Counted from the stretch's first letter, positions 17,085 to 25,111 are shown. The stretch is 64,000 nt of DNA from Streptomyces sp. NRRL B-1140 (GCF_001280065.1 NZ_LGEA01000162.1:62001-126000), one strand, 5' to 3'. Notes: generated by a model not told the origin, from the sequence alone. Made by a program: numbers and translations.

Positions 17085-17246
17085 TCACCATGGAACATGC
17101 CTTGGACGCCGACCCCACCACCAGCGCTCGGTCTTCTCCTCGTTCCCGGGCTCGGTGCCTGCACGGAAGATGTCGTCCAACCGCGTCACAGAGGATCGCA
17201 GGCCGCCGGCGTATACGTCGTCGACCTCGCGCACGAGACGCGCCAA
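17085..17246 (-). CDS. Small hypothetical protein or gene fragment, 53 residues
   Basis: Starts at a TTG 11 bp after the stop of the 17258-18271 gene (a GTG at 17234 is an alternative) and ends at 17085. The product contains VREVDDVYAGGLRSSVTRLDD and ends TERWWWGRRPRHVPW. Codon use is normal for the genome, unlike the other frames here. It has no family I recognise. It may be an intact small gene coupled to its neighbour or the tail of a rearranged one; its stop lies only 15 bp from the truncated repeat copy. Confidence 0.45.
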   Translation of the reverse strand: MARLVREVDDVYAGGLRSSVTRLDDIFRAGTEPGNEEKTERWWWGRRPRHVPW

Positions 17247-17257
17247 CTGTCACGACT

Positions 17258-18271
17258 TCAGGCGTTGCCCTGCGCCGCCTCGGACAGCAGGCGCGTCGCT
17301 TCGGCCACCGCGACGTTCCGGTCGATGTAACGCATGGCGAGGTCCAGGGCCCAGGGGGCGAAGTGGTCCTCTTGCCAAAGCCCGGAGAGAATCCCTTCCG
17401 CGGTCCAGGCGCCGATGCGCGCGGCCCACCGGTCGCTGAACTCTTCGGGCCCTTCGCCTTGCACATCCAGCCCCAGCTGCCGGCACTCGTGCCAGCCCTC
17501 GGTCATGCGCTCACGAGTGACGAGCCTGGTATCGGGCATCAGATCTCGCAGAACCATACGGATCTCCAGCCAGTCGGGGCGCTCATCCTCGTCCTCGTCC
17601 CAGTCCCCCTCCCACTCGGGAACGGGCTCCGGAAACGGCAGCCTCGTGCTGGGCAGAAGTGCTTCGAGAACGGCGCGGGCTTGAGCGAACCGCTCCTGCT
17701 TCGGTTCCTCCTCGATCTCCCAGCCACCGTGCCAACCGGTGGTCACGTCTCGAACCACCTCTGGCAGCAACAGCTCCTCATCCTCGAGAGGACGGCCCTC
17801 CATCGCCCGATACTTCGGCTCACGCAGACGCCTCAGCCACCAGCGGCCCCAGCGTCGATCGCCCTCGTCCACACGCGTGTCGGGCACCAGTCGTGCCAGC
17901 GCCTGCTCGCCGTACGGCACACCCAGTTGGAACAAGACGCTGATCGCGTCGTGGGCCGCAAGTCCGGCGCGCACACACGCCTCGGCGAGAACGGCTGCCT
18001 CAGCCGTGGCCGTCACGCCGCCGCGCTCGGCGGCTTTCTTCAGAGAAGACAGCAGGCCACGGATGCGGGACGAGGCCGCCCTACGGGCATGGTGGGCGTT
18101 GAAGAGCCGCCGCTGCCCGTCGGTAAGCGGAAGGTCAGGCTCCCTCTCAAAACGCTCGTAGAGTCCGTGCAACTCTTCGGAGGTCCAGTAGCCCCCGGTG
18201 CTCGGCGGAGCGTCGGCCATCGCTGCCGCCGGCTCCCCGAGGATCCCGGCCGCCTGCTGATCGTCGGTCAT
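17258..18271 (-). CDS. Hypothetical protein, 337 residues
   Basis: No family recognised. It is a soluble helical protein with an acidic patch (DWDEDEDERPDW) and Trp-rich segments such as WGRWWLRRL and GWHGGWEIEEE. The start is the ATG at 18271, behind GAGGG; a longer reading frame upstream is not protein-like. It faces the same way as the Tad locus and the pilin-nuclease gene but lies beyond a convergent gene. It could be an immunity or regulatory partner of that region; that is a guess from position only. Confidence 0.7.
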   Translation of the reverse strand: MTDDQQAAGILGEPAAAMADAPPSTGGYWTSEELHGLYERFEREPDLPLTDGQRRLFNAHHARRAASSRIRGLLSSLKKAAERGGVTATAEAAVLAEACVRAGLAAHDAISVLFQLGVPYGEQALARLVPDTRVDEGDRRWGRWWLRRLREPKYRAMEGRPLEDEELLLPEVVRDVTTGWHGGWEIEEEPKQERFAQARAVLEALLPSTRLPFPEPVPEWEGDWDEDEDERPDWLEIRMVLRDLMPDTRLVTRERMTEGWHECRQLGLDVQGEGPEEFSDRWAARIGAWTAEGILSGLWQEDHFAPWALDLAMRYIDRNVAVAEATRLLSEAAQGNA

Positions 18272-18545
18272 GAGACCCTCAAGTACTGCATCGCTGTCTT
18301 CGGGTCCTTCATCTTGCCGAAGTAACCTTTGTCCACGCCGAAGCCCGGTGAACGGGATCCACAGGCATCGCGCGACTTCCCACGGCACCGAAGGCCAGCT
18401 CTGAGGCACTGGCCTCCGAACTCCCCAGCATCCCGCTCTGGGATGCGTCTGCGGCGACCTCCTCGATCACGCGAGGTTGGACCGACTCCACCGCGCGGCC
18501 GGCGAGATGGGGCGGGGTCAAGGCCAGCCATCAGGACACTCAGCG
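18272..18545. other. Intergenic stretch with decayed coding sequence
   Basis: 274 bp between divergent genes. The minus strand carries short, mutually out-of-frame protein-like pieces (EASASELAFGAVGSR and MKDPKTAMQYLRVS), suggesting a disrupted small gene. The right end is similar to the sequence upstream of the 17023 repeat copy. Confidence 0.35.
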
Positions 18546-18593
18546 GGCCGCATTGGATAGAGTCGCTTTTATGAGTACCGACTTGTACGGATG
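18546..18593 (+). repeat. Intact copy of the promoter plus gene-start repeat (copy 2)
   Basis: Matches 17023-17070 at 45 of 48 positions. It contains TAGAGT, a plausible -10, 17 bp before the ATG and no ribosome binding site, so the transcript of the following gene may be nearly leaderless. The other copy is truncated. Confidence 0.8.
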
Positions 18594-19197
18594 GTTGGAA
18601 TGCAGGCCCCACCCTGGTCGCCATGGCAGTGAAAACGTGCCGTGGGAGCCCTTCTCTGAACTCCGGCACCTTCATTGGGCCCGTGATTACATGTCGTGGT
18701 CAGCACTCTTTGATGTCCGGAGTGTGGAGCCTGTCAGAGCTCTCTTCCCTGAGCGCGGAGCCCCTGTAGATATTTCGGACACGGTACGAAGGGATGCGGA
18801 CGATTTCGAGGGCCACAGTCATTCGTGGTTCTCGTGGAGTGAACTGTCGGCTGTCGACTGGAACGCCCCCTGCACCGACGGCCCGTCTCGGCACTGGGTC
18901 CGCCGCTGGTCCCGTACGCACGAAGGACCCCTCGAACCCGAGGGATTGACTGCGCTCCCGGATGAGCTGTACGACTCGGCCGCGGCCCAGTTCGGAGAAG
19001 GCAACATCGCTCCCTCCCGGTGGCCCGCCGACGGTGAACTCCTGCTCGGCAACGAGGTGTACCGCCCTGTCTCCCCTTCCTACCGCGACCTGGTACCGGC
19101 CGATGGACCATGGCAACCCGTGTTCGATGTGATGGGCACACTGGCCGAACTCCATGGTGAGGACAACGTCCGCCTCTTCGTCTGGTTCGGTGGCTGA
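18571..19197 (+). CDS. Hypothetical protein beginning MSTDLYGWLECRP, 208 residues
   Basis: I do not recognise a named domain, but the opening (ST-D-L-Y-G-W-x-E-C-R) is the kind seen in short Streptomyces proteins of unknown function. The product is soluble and rich in Trp, Asp and Glu, with no signal peptide. It is convergent with the pilin-nuclease gene, whose stop is 83 bp away. Its small acidic character and position make it a candidate immunity protein for that nuclease, although immunity genes are more often co-directional. A truncated paralogue start lies at 17023-17070. Confidence 0.75.
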   Translation: MSTDLYGWLECRPHPGRHGSENVPWEPFSELRHLHWARDYMSWSALFDVRSVEPVRALFPERGAPVDISDTVRRDADDFEGHSHSWFSWSELSAVDWNAPCTDGPSRHWVRRWSRTHEGPLEPEGLTALPDELYDSAAAQFGEGNIAPSRWPADGELLLGNEVYRPVSPSYRDLVPADGPWQPVFDVMGTLAELHGEDNVRLFVWFGG

Positions 19198-19279
19198 ACG
19201 GGGGCAGCACCAGTCGTGCATCACGCGGTGACGGTTTCCGATCCGTCACCCTCCTTCTCGTCTTCGCCCCGGCCCACTG

Positions 19280-21742
19280 TCATTCCAGACCTAGGTACTC
19301 CAACGCCCCCTTGGGGTTGTCGTTCAACCTCTTCCAGTCGATTTCCTCACCTCTGCTGTACTTGTCCTCCAGCGCCCGTTGCATATCGCCCAGCTGCTTG
19401 GCCGTGAAGCTCGCGTCACCGATGCGAGTGTCAACTCCCTTCTCGTTCATGAGCTGGGCAGGAGAGACCTTCTGCCCCTTGATGGGCCGGAAAACCTCGG
19501 TCCACTTATCAGGCTTGTCGATCTCGACTCGAGTCGCCCTGCCCGGATTCGCCTTCTTCCACTCGGAGAGCGTGTTGATCTTTCCGACGAATTCCGGCTG
19601 ACGCGTCGGGTTCACCGTGTTCTTCACTTCGACCAGGTGCACCCTGCCGTCCCGCCCCTTGTACAGGACATCGGCGTCCGGCACGTTCGACACATCCACG
19701 GTCTCTCCGGGCGCGACCTCGACCTGACGCCGGTTGTGTTCCGAGCCGACGGCGGTGTGCACGGTGCCGTCGGGTGCCGCGTCCTCCGAGGCGCGCCGCA
19801 CACCGCGCACCTCAGCAAGCATCTCCTCGAGCCGGCTGGCGGTACGCGCGTTGGTCACCTCGGAACCGAGCTTGCTCGCGCCCGCCCGATCGACGTTCTC
19901 GCGTCGTGCGAGATGAGTGAGCTCGTCGAGCGCGGCCGCCGCCTGGTCCTTGCCGATCTCCTTCTTGCCGGGGTTCTTCTTGGCGTTCCTGACGAAGTCG
20001 TCGATGTTGCGCTCGTCGATACTGAGCCTGCCCTGCCTGATGGCGGCCTTCGCCGCCGCCGCCTGGGCATCCAGCGCCAGTTGCTGCGCCTCGTCCGCTT
20101 TCTCCCGGGCATCCTGGGCCCCCTTCTTGGCCTCCTCGTCGCAGCCGTCCTGGGCGAGGACGACGTACGGGGAGTCGGACGGGCCGGCGGCGAGGATCGT
20201 GGCGCCTGTGCCGGAGGAGCCGGTGATGAGGCCGGTGGTGATTCCATGCGGGTTTCCGCCGTACGGGATCCGGCGGGCTGGCGCCGCGATGGTGCAGCCC
20301 GATTCCCGGGCCTGCTTCTCGGCCGCGTCCGCCGCCTCGTCGGCGTCCTTCGCGGCCTTCCGAGCGCCCTCGGCATCACCCGCCTTGGCCGCCTTGCGCG
20401 CCTTCTCCGCCGCGTCGGACGCCTTGTCGAGGGCTTCACCGACCTCGGCCAGCTTCTTGAACTTGGTGAACTTCGTGATGGTCTTCGGGCTGAAGATACC
20501 GACGACGCCGACCACGGTGTTGCCGATGGAAGCGCCGTAGTTGCCCTTCTCCCAGTTCTCCTTGTCGACGAAGGTGTCGGTCGCCAGGTCGGACACGAAG
20601 TCCTCGGGCGAATTGACCCAGCCCCATACGGAGGAGACGTAGTTCCCCTTGTCCCACTTCTCGCCCAGCTCGTCGGCCTTGTCGCCCCACCAGTTGCCGG
20701 TGTAGCCCTTCAGGCCGTTCCACGTGTCCTTGACCGAGCCGACCGGGTCGCTGACGACGTCCATGGTGTCGGCCAAGAAGCTCTTGGTCGGGGCCACGAA
20801 GAAGCCGCGGACGTGGTCCATGAACGTCTTGTCGTGGCGCTCCTGGTCGTGAACGTCGTCCCAGAGTGACTTGTCCTCGAACGGGCCCGGAGCGAGGGGG
20901 ACCGTGTCGTTCGGGCCCGCGCCGTCGTAGGTGATGAGCTGGGCCGACGTGGGGATGCCGCTGCCGTCGCCCGTGTCACCGGCGCCCGTGGCTGTGCTCG
21001 TGCCGTCGCCGGTCTCTGCGTCTCCCTGGGTGCCCGCATCGCCCTGCGCCGCGGCGTCGTTGTCCCCCGCCGCACCCGTCTCCGTACCGTCGCCCTGCGG
21101 AGCGGGGCAGGCCGTGCCCGTCACCGAGCAGATGGCCGACTGGATGCCGTCGGCGATGCGGCCGCCGAGGCCGCCGACCGAGAGCGCGACGATGATCGCG
21201 GCGACCACCGCGATGAGCCCCGCGTACTCCACCGCCGTCTGGCCCTCGTCCCGCCGCCAGCGGATCATCCTCGCGGGGCTGAACGGCCGCCGCTCTTCCC
21301 TGTCCTGGGGAGCGCTCTGGAACCACTCACGCGACCGGGCACGGCGCAACAGCACGATGACGGCCACCGGCATCGCCGCCTGTGTGATGCCCCGCGGATC
21401 ACCGTGCAACAGCGTGCCGAACGACAGCCACACGATCCATGCCTGTACGGCGATCAGGGCACGACTCGTCCACACCCCGCCCTGCCACAGGCGCCGGGCC
21501 AGGTAGATCCCGGCCACGCTGGGCAGCGAGTCGTACACCAGGATCCCGAAGATCTCCCCGGAGTAGTACGTCACCACCGACAGCACGGTGACGACGTACA
21601 GCACCGTCAGCGCGAACTGCACCCACAGCAGTACCTGCGCCCAGCCCAGCTCCCTCGGCAACGGCGAACGCCGGACCCAGGACGGGCCGTTCTGTGCACC
21701 CTCTGTTCCGTGCGGGGGTATTCGGTCACCGGCAGGGGACAT
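19280..21742 (-). CDS. Flp-pilin-containing polymorphic toxin with C-terminal PD-(D/E)xK nuclease-like domain
   Basis: 820 residues from the ATG at 21742 (GAGG 8 bp upstream; a GTG at 21769 is the alternative). Order: several membrane helices (about 34-135); a Flp-type prepilin segment, DEGQTAVEYAGLIAVVAAII (165-184), almost the same as the Flp pilin at 23734; a Gly/Ala/Asp/Thr linker (212-260); WxG-repeated regions and an Ala/Lys/Glu-rich coiled stalk (about 400-560); then a C-terminal domain. The last part has PDADVLYKGRDG followed by LVEVK (D691, E705, K707), the D...ExK layout of restriction-endonuclease-fold toxins. It closes the Tad locus. No family name is known to me for this fusion; the toxin role is inferred. 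Confidence 0.8.
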   Translation of the reverse strand: MSPAGDRIPPHGTEGAQNGPSWVRRSPLPRELGWAQVLLWVQFALTVLYVVTVLSVVTYYSGEIFGILVYDSLPSVAGIYLARRLWQGGVWTSRALIAVQAWIVWLSFGTLLHGDPRGITQAAMPVAVIVLLRRARSREWFQSAPQDREERRPFSPARMIRWRRDEGQTAVEYAGLIAVVAAIIVALSVGGLGGRIADGIQSAICSVTGTACPAPQGDGTETGAAGDNDAAAQGDAGTQGDAETGDGTSTATGAGDTGDGSGIPTSAQLITYDGAGPNDTVPLAPGPFEDKSLWDDVHDQERHDKTFMDHVRGFFVAPTKSFLADTMDVVSDPVGSVKDTWNGLKGYTGNWWGDKADELGEKWDKGNYVSSVWGWVNSPEDFVSDLATDTFVDKENWEKGNYGASIGNTVVGVVGIFSPKTITKFTKFKKLAEVGEALDKASDAAEKARKAAKAGDAEGARKAAKDADEAADAAEKQARESGCTIAAPARRIPYGGNPHGITTGLITGSSGTGATILAAGPSDSPYVVLAQDGCDEEAKKGAQDAREKADEAQQLALDAQAAAAKAAIRQGRLSIDERNIDDFVRNAKKNPGKKEIGKDQAAAALDELTHLARRENVDRAGASKLGSEVTNARTASRLEEMLAEVRGVRRASEDAAPDGTVHTAVGSEHNRRQVEVAPGETVDVSNVPDADVLYKGRDGRVHLVEVKNTVNPTRQPEFVGKINTLSEWKKANPGRATRVEIDKPDKWTEVFRPIKGQKVSPAQLMNEKGVDTRIGDASFTAKQLGDMQRALEDKYSRGEEIDWKRLNDNPKGALEYLGLE

Positions 21743-21817
21743 GTGCGACCTCAGCTCAGCTCGATACACGGCCGTTCACGGCGAATACCGAGCCGAGGCT
21801 AAGGAACGTCGATCACT

Positions 21818-21856
21818 CGCACATGGGCCCGTGGCCCCAACTCTGGGCCCATTCGC
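21818..21856. promoter_or_regulatory. GGGCCC-rich 39-bp element upstream of the pilin-toxin gene
   Basis: Aligns without gaps to 24034-24072 upstream of the Flp pilin, 30 of 39 identical, in the same orientation and at a similar distance (76 bp against 67 bp) from the start codon. Two GGGCCC palindromes (21825-21830 and 21845-21850) anchor it. It starts just after the stop of the OmpA-like gene, so the toxin has its own promoter. Confidence 0.7.
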
Positions 21857-21862
21857 GGTGAC

Positions 21863-22513
21863 TCAACTCTCGGTGCGCGGAAAGGAGACCTCGACGCGGC
21901 GGTTCTTCTTTCGGCCGGTCTCCGAGGAGTTGTCGGCGATGGGGTACTGCTCCCCGTAGCCGCGGACCTCGTACGTGACGTTGGAGTCGGTCAGTTCCTG
22001 GTCGAGGACGTTCTGTACGGCGTCGGCGCGCTTCTTGGAGAGGACGTCGCCGTGTGCGGAGGAGCCGAGGTTGTCCGTGAAGCCGAAGACGCGGATCTTC
22101 GTCGCGTTCTGCGTCTTGATCTCCTCGGCGATCGCGGAGATACGGGCTTTCGCCTCGCCACTGAGTTTCGCGCTGTCCTTGCCGAAGAGGACCTCGGCCT
22201 GGAGGGCGAACTTGACGTCGGCGTTGGTGTCTTCACGGCGTTCGTCGCCGCTTTGGTCTTCTACGACCTGTTTGATGTCGAGGACCTTGGGTTCGGCGAG
22301 GGTCGCGCCTTCGGGAAGCTTGAGGTCGGGGTCGTTGGGGTCGACCTCTAAGGGGGCGGAGGCGGAGGCCTCGGTGCCCGGGGGAACGCCGGGAGTTTCG
22401 TCGGCGTGTGCCGAGAAGGCGCCGTAGAGGTTCGTGGCGACCATGAGACCGGTGGCGGTGAGGACCAGGGCGAGGCGTGGAGTCGCCGATCGCGTACGCG
22501 TGCGGGTTTTCAT
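21863..22513 (-). CDS. OmpA-like domain exported protein
   Basis: 216 residues. A signal peptide is at the N-terminus (TPRLALVLTATGLMVATNLYG, cleavage after AHA), a short acidic linker follows, and a C-terminal OmpA/MotB peptidoglycan-binding domain contains VLFGKDSAKLSGEAK, FGFTDNLGSSAHGDVLSKKRADAV and EQYPIADNSSETGRKKNRRVEV. These are the residues that hold diaminopimelate in OmpA domains. In a Tad locus it plausibly fastens the pilus machine to the wall, the role proposed for OmpA-like Tad proteins in Gram-negatives. Start ATG at 22513; the lipoprotein gene ends 8 bp upstream. Confidence 0.9.
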   Translation of the reverse strand: MKTRTRTRSATPRLALVLTATGLMVATNLYGAFSAHADETPGVPPGTEASASAPLEVDPNDPDLKLPEGATLAEPKVLDIKQVVEDQSGDERREDTNADVKFALQAEVLFGKDSAKLSGEAKARISAIAEEIKTQNATKIRVFGFTDNLGSSAHGDVLSKKRADAVQNVLDQELTDSNVTYEVRGYGEQYPIADNSSETGRKKNRRVEVSFPRTES

Positions 22514-22521
22514 GGCCGGCC

Positions 22522-23097
22522 TCACCCGGAGATCTTGATGGTGCTGCTGGAGAAGGTCGGGACCTGGAGAGTGACGTCGGTTGCGCTCGCGGGGGGTGCG
22601 GGGAACTGGACGAAGACGGGGATGGTCTGTCCGGACTCGATCGTTGTGAGCCCCGTGGTCGTCAGCGGCCGCCCGTCGGTATCGCGCAGCACGTAGTAGC
22701 GCTTCTTACCCTTCGAGTCTACGAGTGTCGCGCCGCCGAGTGATGTGCCGTGCTTGACAATCTCGGTCTCGTCACCGCGAAGTGCCGACGGGATCACCAG
22801 TGAACCGGATCCGTCATTCTTGAACTGGCCGTTCACGGTGAGGAATCCGCCCGTGTCACGCTGCGCCGACGTGATCTGAAGGAGCAGACCGTCCTTGCCC
22901 TTGAGTTCGGCCAGTGGAGCCTCCGACTTCCCCTCCTGAGCGCTCGGGGCGGAGCCGCGGTCCTTGGAAGCGGAGGCCGAGGTGTCCGGCTTCTTGTCGT
23001 CGCCACCACCGCCGCCGCAGCCGACCGCGGCCATGGCAAGACCGGCAGCCATGGTCAACGCGACCATCCTCCTGCGGGCCCTCTCAGTGAACCGCAT
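22522..23097 (-). CDS. Secreted lipoprotein of the Tad locus
   Basis: 191 residues. The basic N-terminus and hydrophobic segment end in a lipobox-like AAVGC, followed by a Gly/Asp/Ser-rich linker, so the protein should be lipid-anchored outside the membrane. The rest (about 70-191) looks like an Ig-type beta-sandwich (LLLQITSAQRDTGGFLTVNGQFKN, VFVQFPAPPASATDVTLQVP). I start at the ATG at 23097 because GGAGAG stands at the right distance; a second ATG at 23103 is too close. It lies between the TadG-like and OmpA-like genes, all in one transcript. Confidence 0.82.
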   Translation of the reverse strand: MRFTERARRRMVALTMAAGLAMAAVGCGGGGGDDKKPDTSASASKDRGSAPSAQEGKSEAPLAELKGKDGLLLQITSAQRDTGGFLTVNGQFKNDGSGSLVIPSALRGDETEIVKHGTSLGGATLVDSKGKKRYYVLRDTDGRPLTTTGLTTIESGQTIPVFVQFPAPPASATDVTLQVPTFSSSTIKISG

Positions 23098-23119
23098 GCT
23101 CATCTCTCCGCTTCCTTCA

Positions 23120-23737
23120 TCACTCGTCATTCGCTTCTGAGTCGGCCAAGTGGACGTCGAAGAGATCCTCGGGTTCCGGAAGCTCAGTGAGATCGTCCGG
23201 TTTCAGATCCCAGTTCTTGCCGTCGCAGGTAAGGCGAGGGAGCACGTCGTCTCCCGCATCCTCGGCAAGGGGCTTGACCTCGCAGCGGAACTCGATGACG
23301 GCTTTTGCACTGGCCGTCGACCTCTTCTGCGCCGTGGCAGGGACTATTGACTCCCCCATGGGCTTTCGTGTCTGCACGACGACGTCGTAGCCCATGGGCA
23401 CTCCGGTGCTCGAACACCTTTCGACATCGGCGTCGTTCTGGCCGGCGAGCTGAGATGCTCGCGAGCACGGATCACCCGCGAGCTGTACATCGCCGTCGAA
23501 GATGTCCTGCCACTTGCCGGGGTCGAGAACTGCTTCGACCCACTTGCCTGCAAGCTGCTCCCGAGCGTCCTGAGCCGCCGCAAGCGCCGCGGCGTCAGCA
23601 GCCGTCTGGGCGCCACCCCGGTTCACGGTGGCCTGGCCGACCGCGAAGTAGACGAGCGCAAGGAAGAGCAGGCCCCCCACCACCGTGATGTAGATGGGGA
23701 AGGCCTGCCCTGCGTCGCCGTAGCGAGGTCGTGTCAA
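23120..23737 (-). CDS. TadG-like pilus assembly protein (Tad N-terminal domain)
   Basis: 205 residues. It begins at a TTG overlapping the Flp pilin stop (TTGA), so the two are translationally coupled. The first 45 residues form the Tad-type prepilin-like segment GDAGQAFPIYITVVGGLLFLA followed by VNRGGAQTAADAAALAAAQDAREQ, the usual TadG/Rv3654c-like signature. The remainder is an extracytoplasmic domain with four cysteines. It probably is a minor or assembly pilin. Confidence 0.85.
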   Translation of the reverse strand: MTRPRYGDAGQAFPIYITVVGGLLFLALVYFAVGQATVNRGGAQTAADAAALAAAQDAREQLAGKWVEAVLDPGKWQDIFDGDVQLAGDPCSRASQLAGQNDADVERCSSTGVPMGYDVVVQTRKPMGESIVPATAQKRSTASAKAVIEFRCEVKPLAEDAGDDVLPRLTCDGKNWDLKPDDLTELPEPEDLFDVHLADSEANDE

Positions 23738-23967
23738 TTCCCGACCCGGTTGATCAGGTTCGTGATCCTGTCGAGGATTGTGCTGCCGATGCTCGTACCC
23801 GTGATCGCCAGCACAATCGCCACCACCACCGCGATGATGCCCAGGTACTCGACCGCCGTCTGCCCCTTGTCGGCGGCGCGGCGCTGCATCGCCTCGACCG
23901 TCGTGTTCTTCCAGCCGTTCACACGGACCTTGGTCGCGACGGCGGTCTTCAGCATCAGGTCGCTCAT
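23734..23967 (-). CDS. Flp/Fap type IVb pilin
   Basis: 77 residues from the ATG at 23967, which follows a clear GGAGGGG. A charged N-terminal part precedes the prepilin processing region ADKGQTAVEYLGIIAVVVAI and a 25-residue hydrophobic helix, ending ITNLINRVGN. The conserved Gly before the cleavage and the Glu at mature position 5 are present. This is the major subunit of the Tad pilus. The same motif is embedded in the 820-residue protein at 19280-21742. Upstream lie four GGGCCC boxes. Confidence 0.92.
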   Translation of the reverse strand: MSDLMLKTAVATKVRVNGWKNTTVEAMQRRAADKGQTAVEYLGIIAVVVAIVLAITGTSIGSTILDRITNLINRVGN

Positions 23968-24033
23968 GGTGTTCCCCTCCGGGTTCGGCCGTGTCGTTGT
24001 CGACACGAGGAACGTATGGCGGTACGCCCTGTC

Positions 24034-24072
24034 CGCAAGAGGGCCCCAGGGCCCAATTCCGGGCCCACTCGC
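24034..24072. promoter_or_regulatory. GGGCCC-rich 39-bp element upstream of the Flp pilin
   Basis: Counterpart of 21818-21856 (30/39 identical). GGGCCC occurs at 24041-24046, 24049-24054 and 24061-24066, and a fourth copy at 24075-24080 lies just outside. It sits between the response regulator stop and the pilin start and probably is a binding site for an activator of pilin expression. Confidence 0.7.
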
Positions 24073-24111
24073 TCGGGCCCAACGGGTTGTTCCCCCATCG
24101 CGTCACCGAGG

Positions 24112-25077
24112 TCACCCCAGTCCCCGGCCCGTGTCCGGTGCCGTGCCGATCCACTTCGCGGCGGCCTCCGAGCGGCTCGTGCTGTGCAGCTTGGCGAAGA
24201 TGCGGTTGATGTGGTTCTTGACGGTCTTCTCGCTGATGAAGCACGTGGCGGCGATCTGCTGGTTGTTCATGCCGGACGCGATGAGGTCCATGATCTCCGC
24301 CTCCCTCGTGCTCAGTTGGAACCGCGACCTGTCGGGAGCGGCCGGACGGCCACTCGTCCACTCAGACGAAGACTGTCCCACATGCGGTTGCATTTGCGAA
24401 AGGATTTCGGGAGAAGTGGGCGGAGGTGGGGCGAGGGGAGGCGTCAAGTGCGCTGGTTGAGCTGGGTTCTGAGGTTGACTATACGATTTTGCGGAAGTGG
24501 AAATTCCGTATGCAGTCGCACTCGACGACCCGCCGCCCAGGCCTTCCGGCAGAGGCGGCCCCGGCGTCCGGTCCCGGCGGAGTTGGGCCAGCAGGGCGCC
24601 CGCCGCCGTGGGCGTGAAGTGGGCCCTGCCCTCCTTGATGTCCCGTACGGCGTCGACCAGCTGGTCGGCCGTGAACTCTCCGTGGACCAGGTAGCCGCCC
24701 GCTCCCCGGCGCAGGGCCTCCTGGACGATCTCGGACTCCCTGCTGTAGGTCAGCATCACCACGGGAGCGATCCCCACCAGGTACGGGAGGGCCGAGATGC
24801 CGTCCACGCCGGGCATGCGGACGTCCAGGAGGACGACGTCGGGGCGGTGCTGCCGGGCGGCGTCACAGGCCTGGCGGCCGTCGGTGGCCTCCGCCACGAC
24901 CTCGATGTCCGCGCGGCCGGAGAGCAGCGCGGTGAGGCCGGCCCGGACGACCGGGTTGTCGTCCGCCACGACGACCCTGAGGCGGCGGACCGGTGGTGCC
25001 GGTTGTGGGAGGTCGGCGAACGGGTGGTGCGGTGGCGGCTGCGGAGCGCCGGTGGGGTGGGGTGTCCGGTCCGGCAT
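24112..25077 (-). CDS. NarL/LuxR family response regulator of the Tad locus
   Basis: 321 residues. The receiver domain (about 33-150: VVVADDNPVVRAGL, phospho-acceptor in VVLLDVRMPGVDG) is followed by an unusually long Pro/Ser-rich linker of about 100 residues. The LuxR HTH is at the C-terminus (LSTREAEIMDLIASGMNNQQIA, SEKTVKNHINRIFAKL). Together with the kinase gene upstream it makes a two-component pair sitting inside the pilus locus. Its likely targets are the GGGCCC elements before the pilin and the pilin-toxin. ATG at 25077 behind GGAGG. Confidence 0.93.
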   Translation of the reverse strand: MPDRTPHPTGAPQPPPHHPFADLPQPAPPVRRLRVVVADDNPVVRAGLTALLSGRADIEVVAEATDGRQACDAARQHRPDVVLLDVRMPGVDGISALPYLVGIAPVVMLTYSRESEIVQEALRRGAGGYLVHGEFTADQLVDAVRDIKEGRAHFTPTAAGALLAQLRRDRTPGPPLPEGLGGGSSSATAYGISTSAKSYSQPQNPAQPAHLTPPLAPPPPTSPEILSQMQPHVGQSSSEWTSGRPAAPDRSRFQLSTREAEIMDLIASGMNNQQIAATCFISEKTVKNHINRIFAKLHSTSRSEAAAKWIGTAPDTGRGLG

Positions 25078-25111
25078 CAGGGGCCTCCTCTCGAGTCGTG
25101 AGGTCGTGGGG

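Noticed and set aside
23120..24361. A single 413-codon frame covering the TadG-like gene and the region opposite
   Set aside because: Only the part from the TTG at 23737 is protein-like; the rest reads through the Flp pilin gene in another frame and is Arg/His-rich noise.
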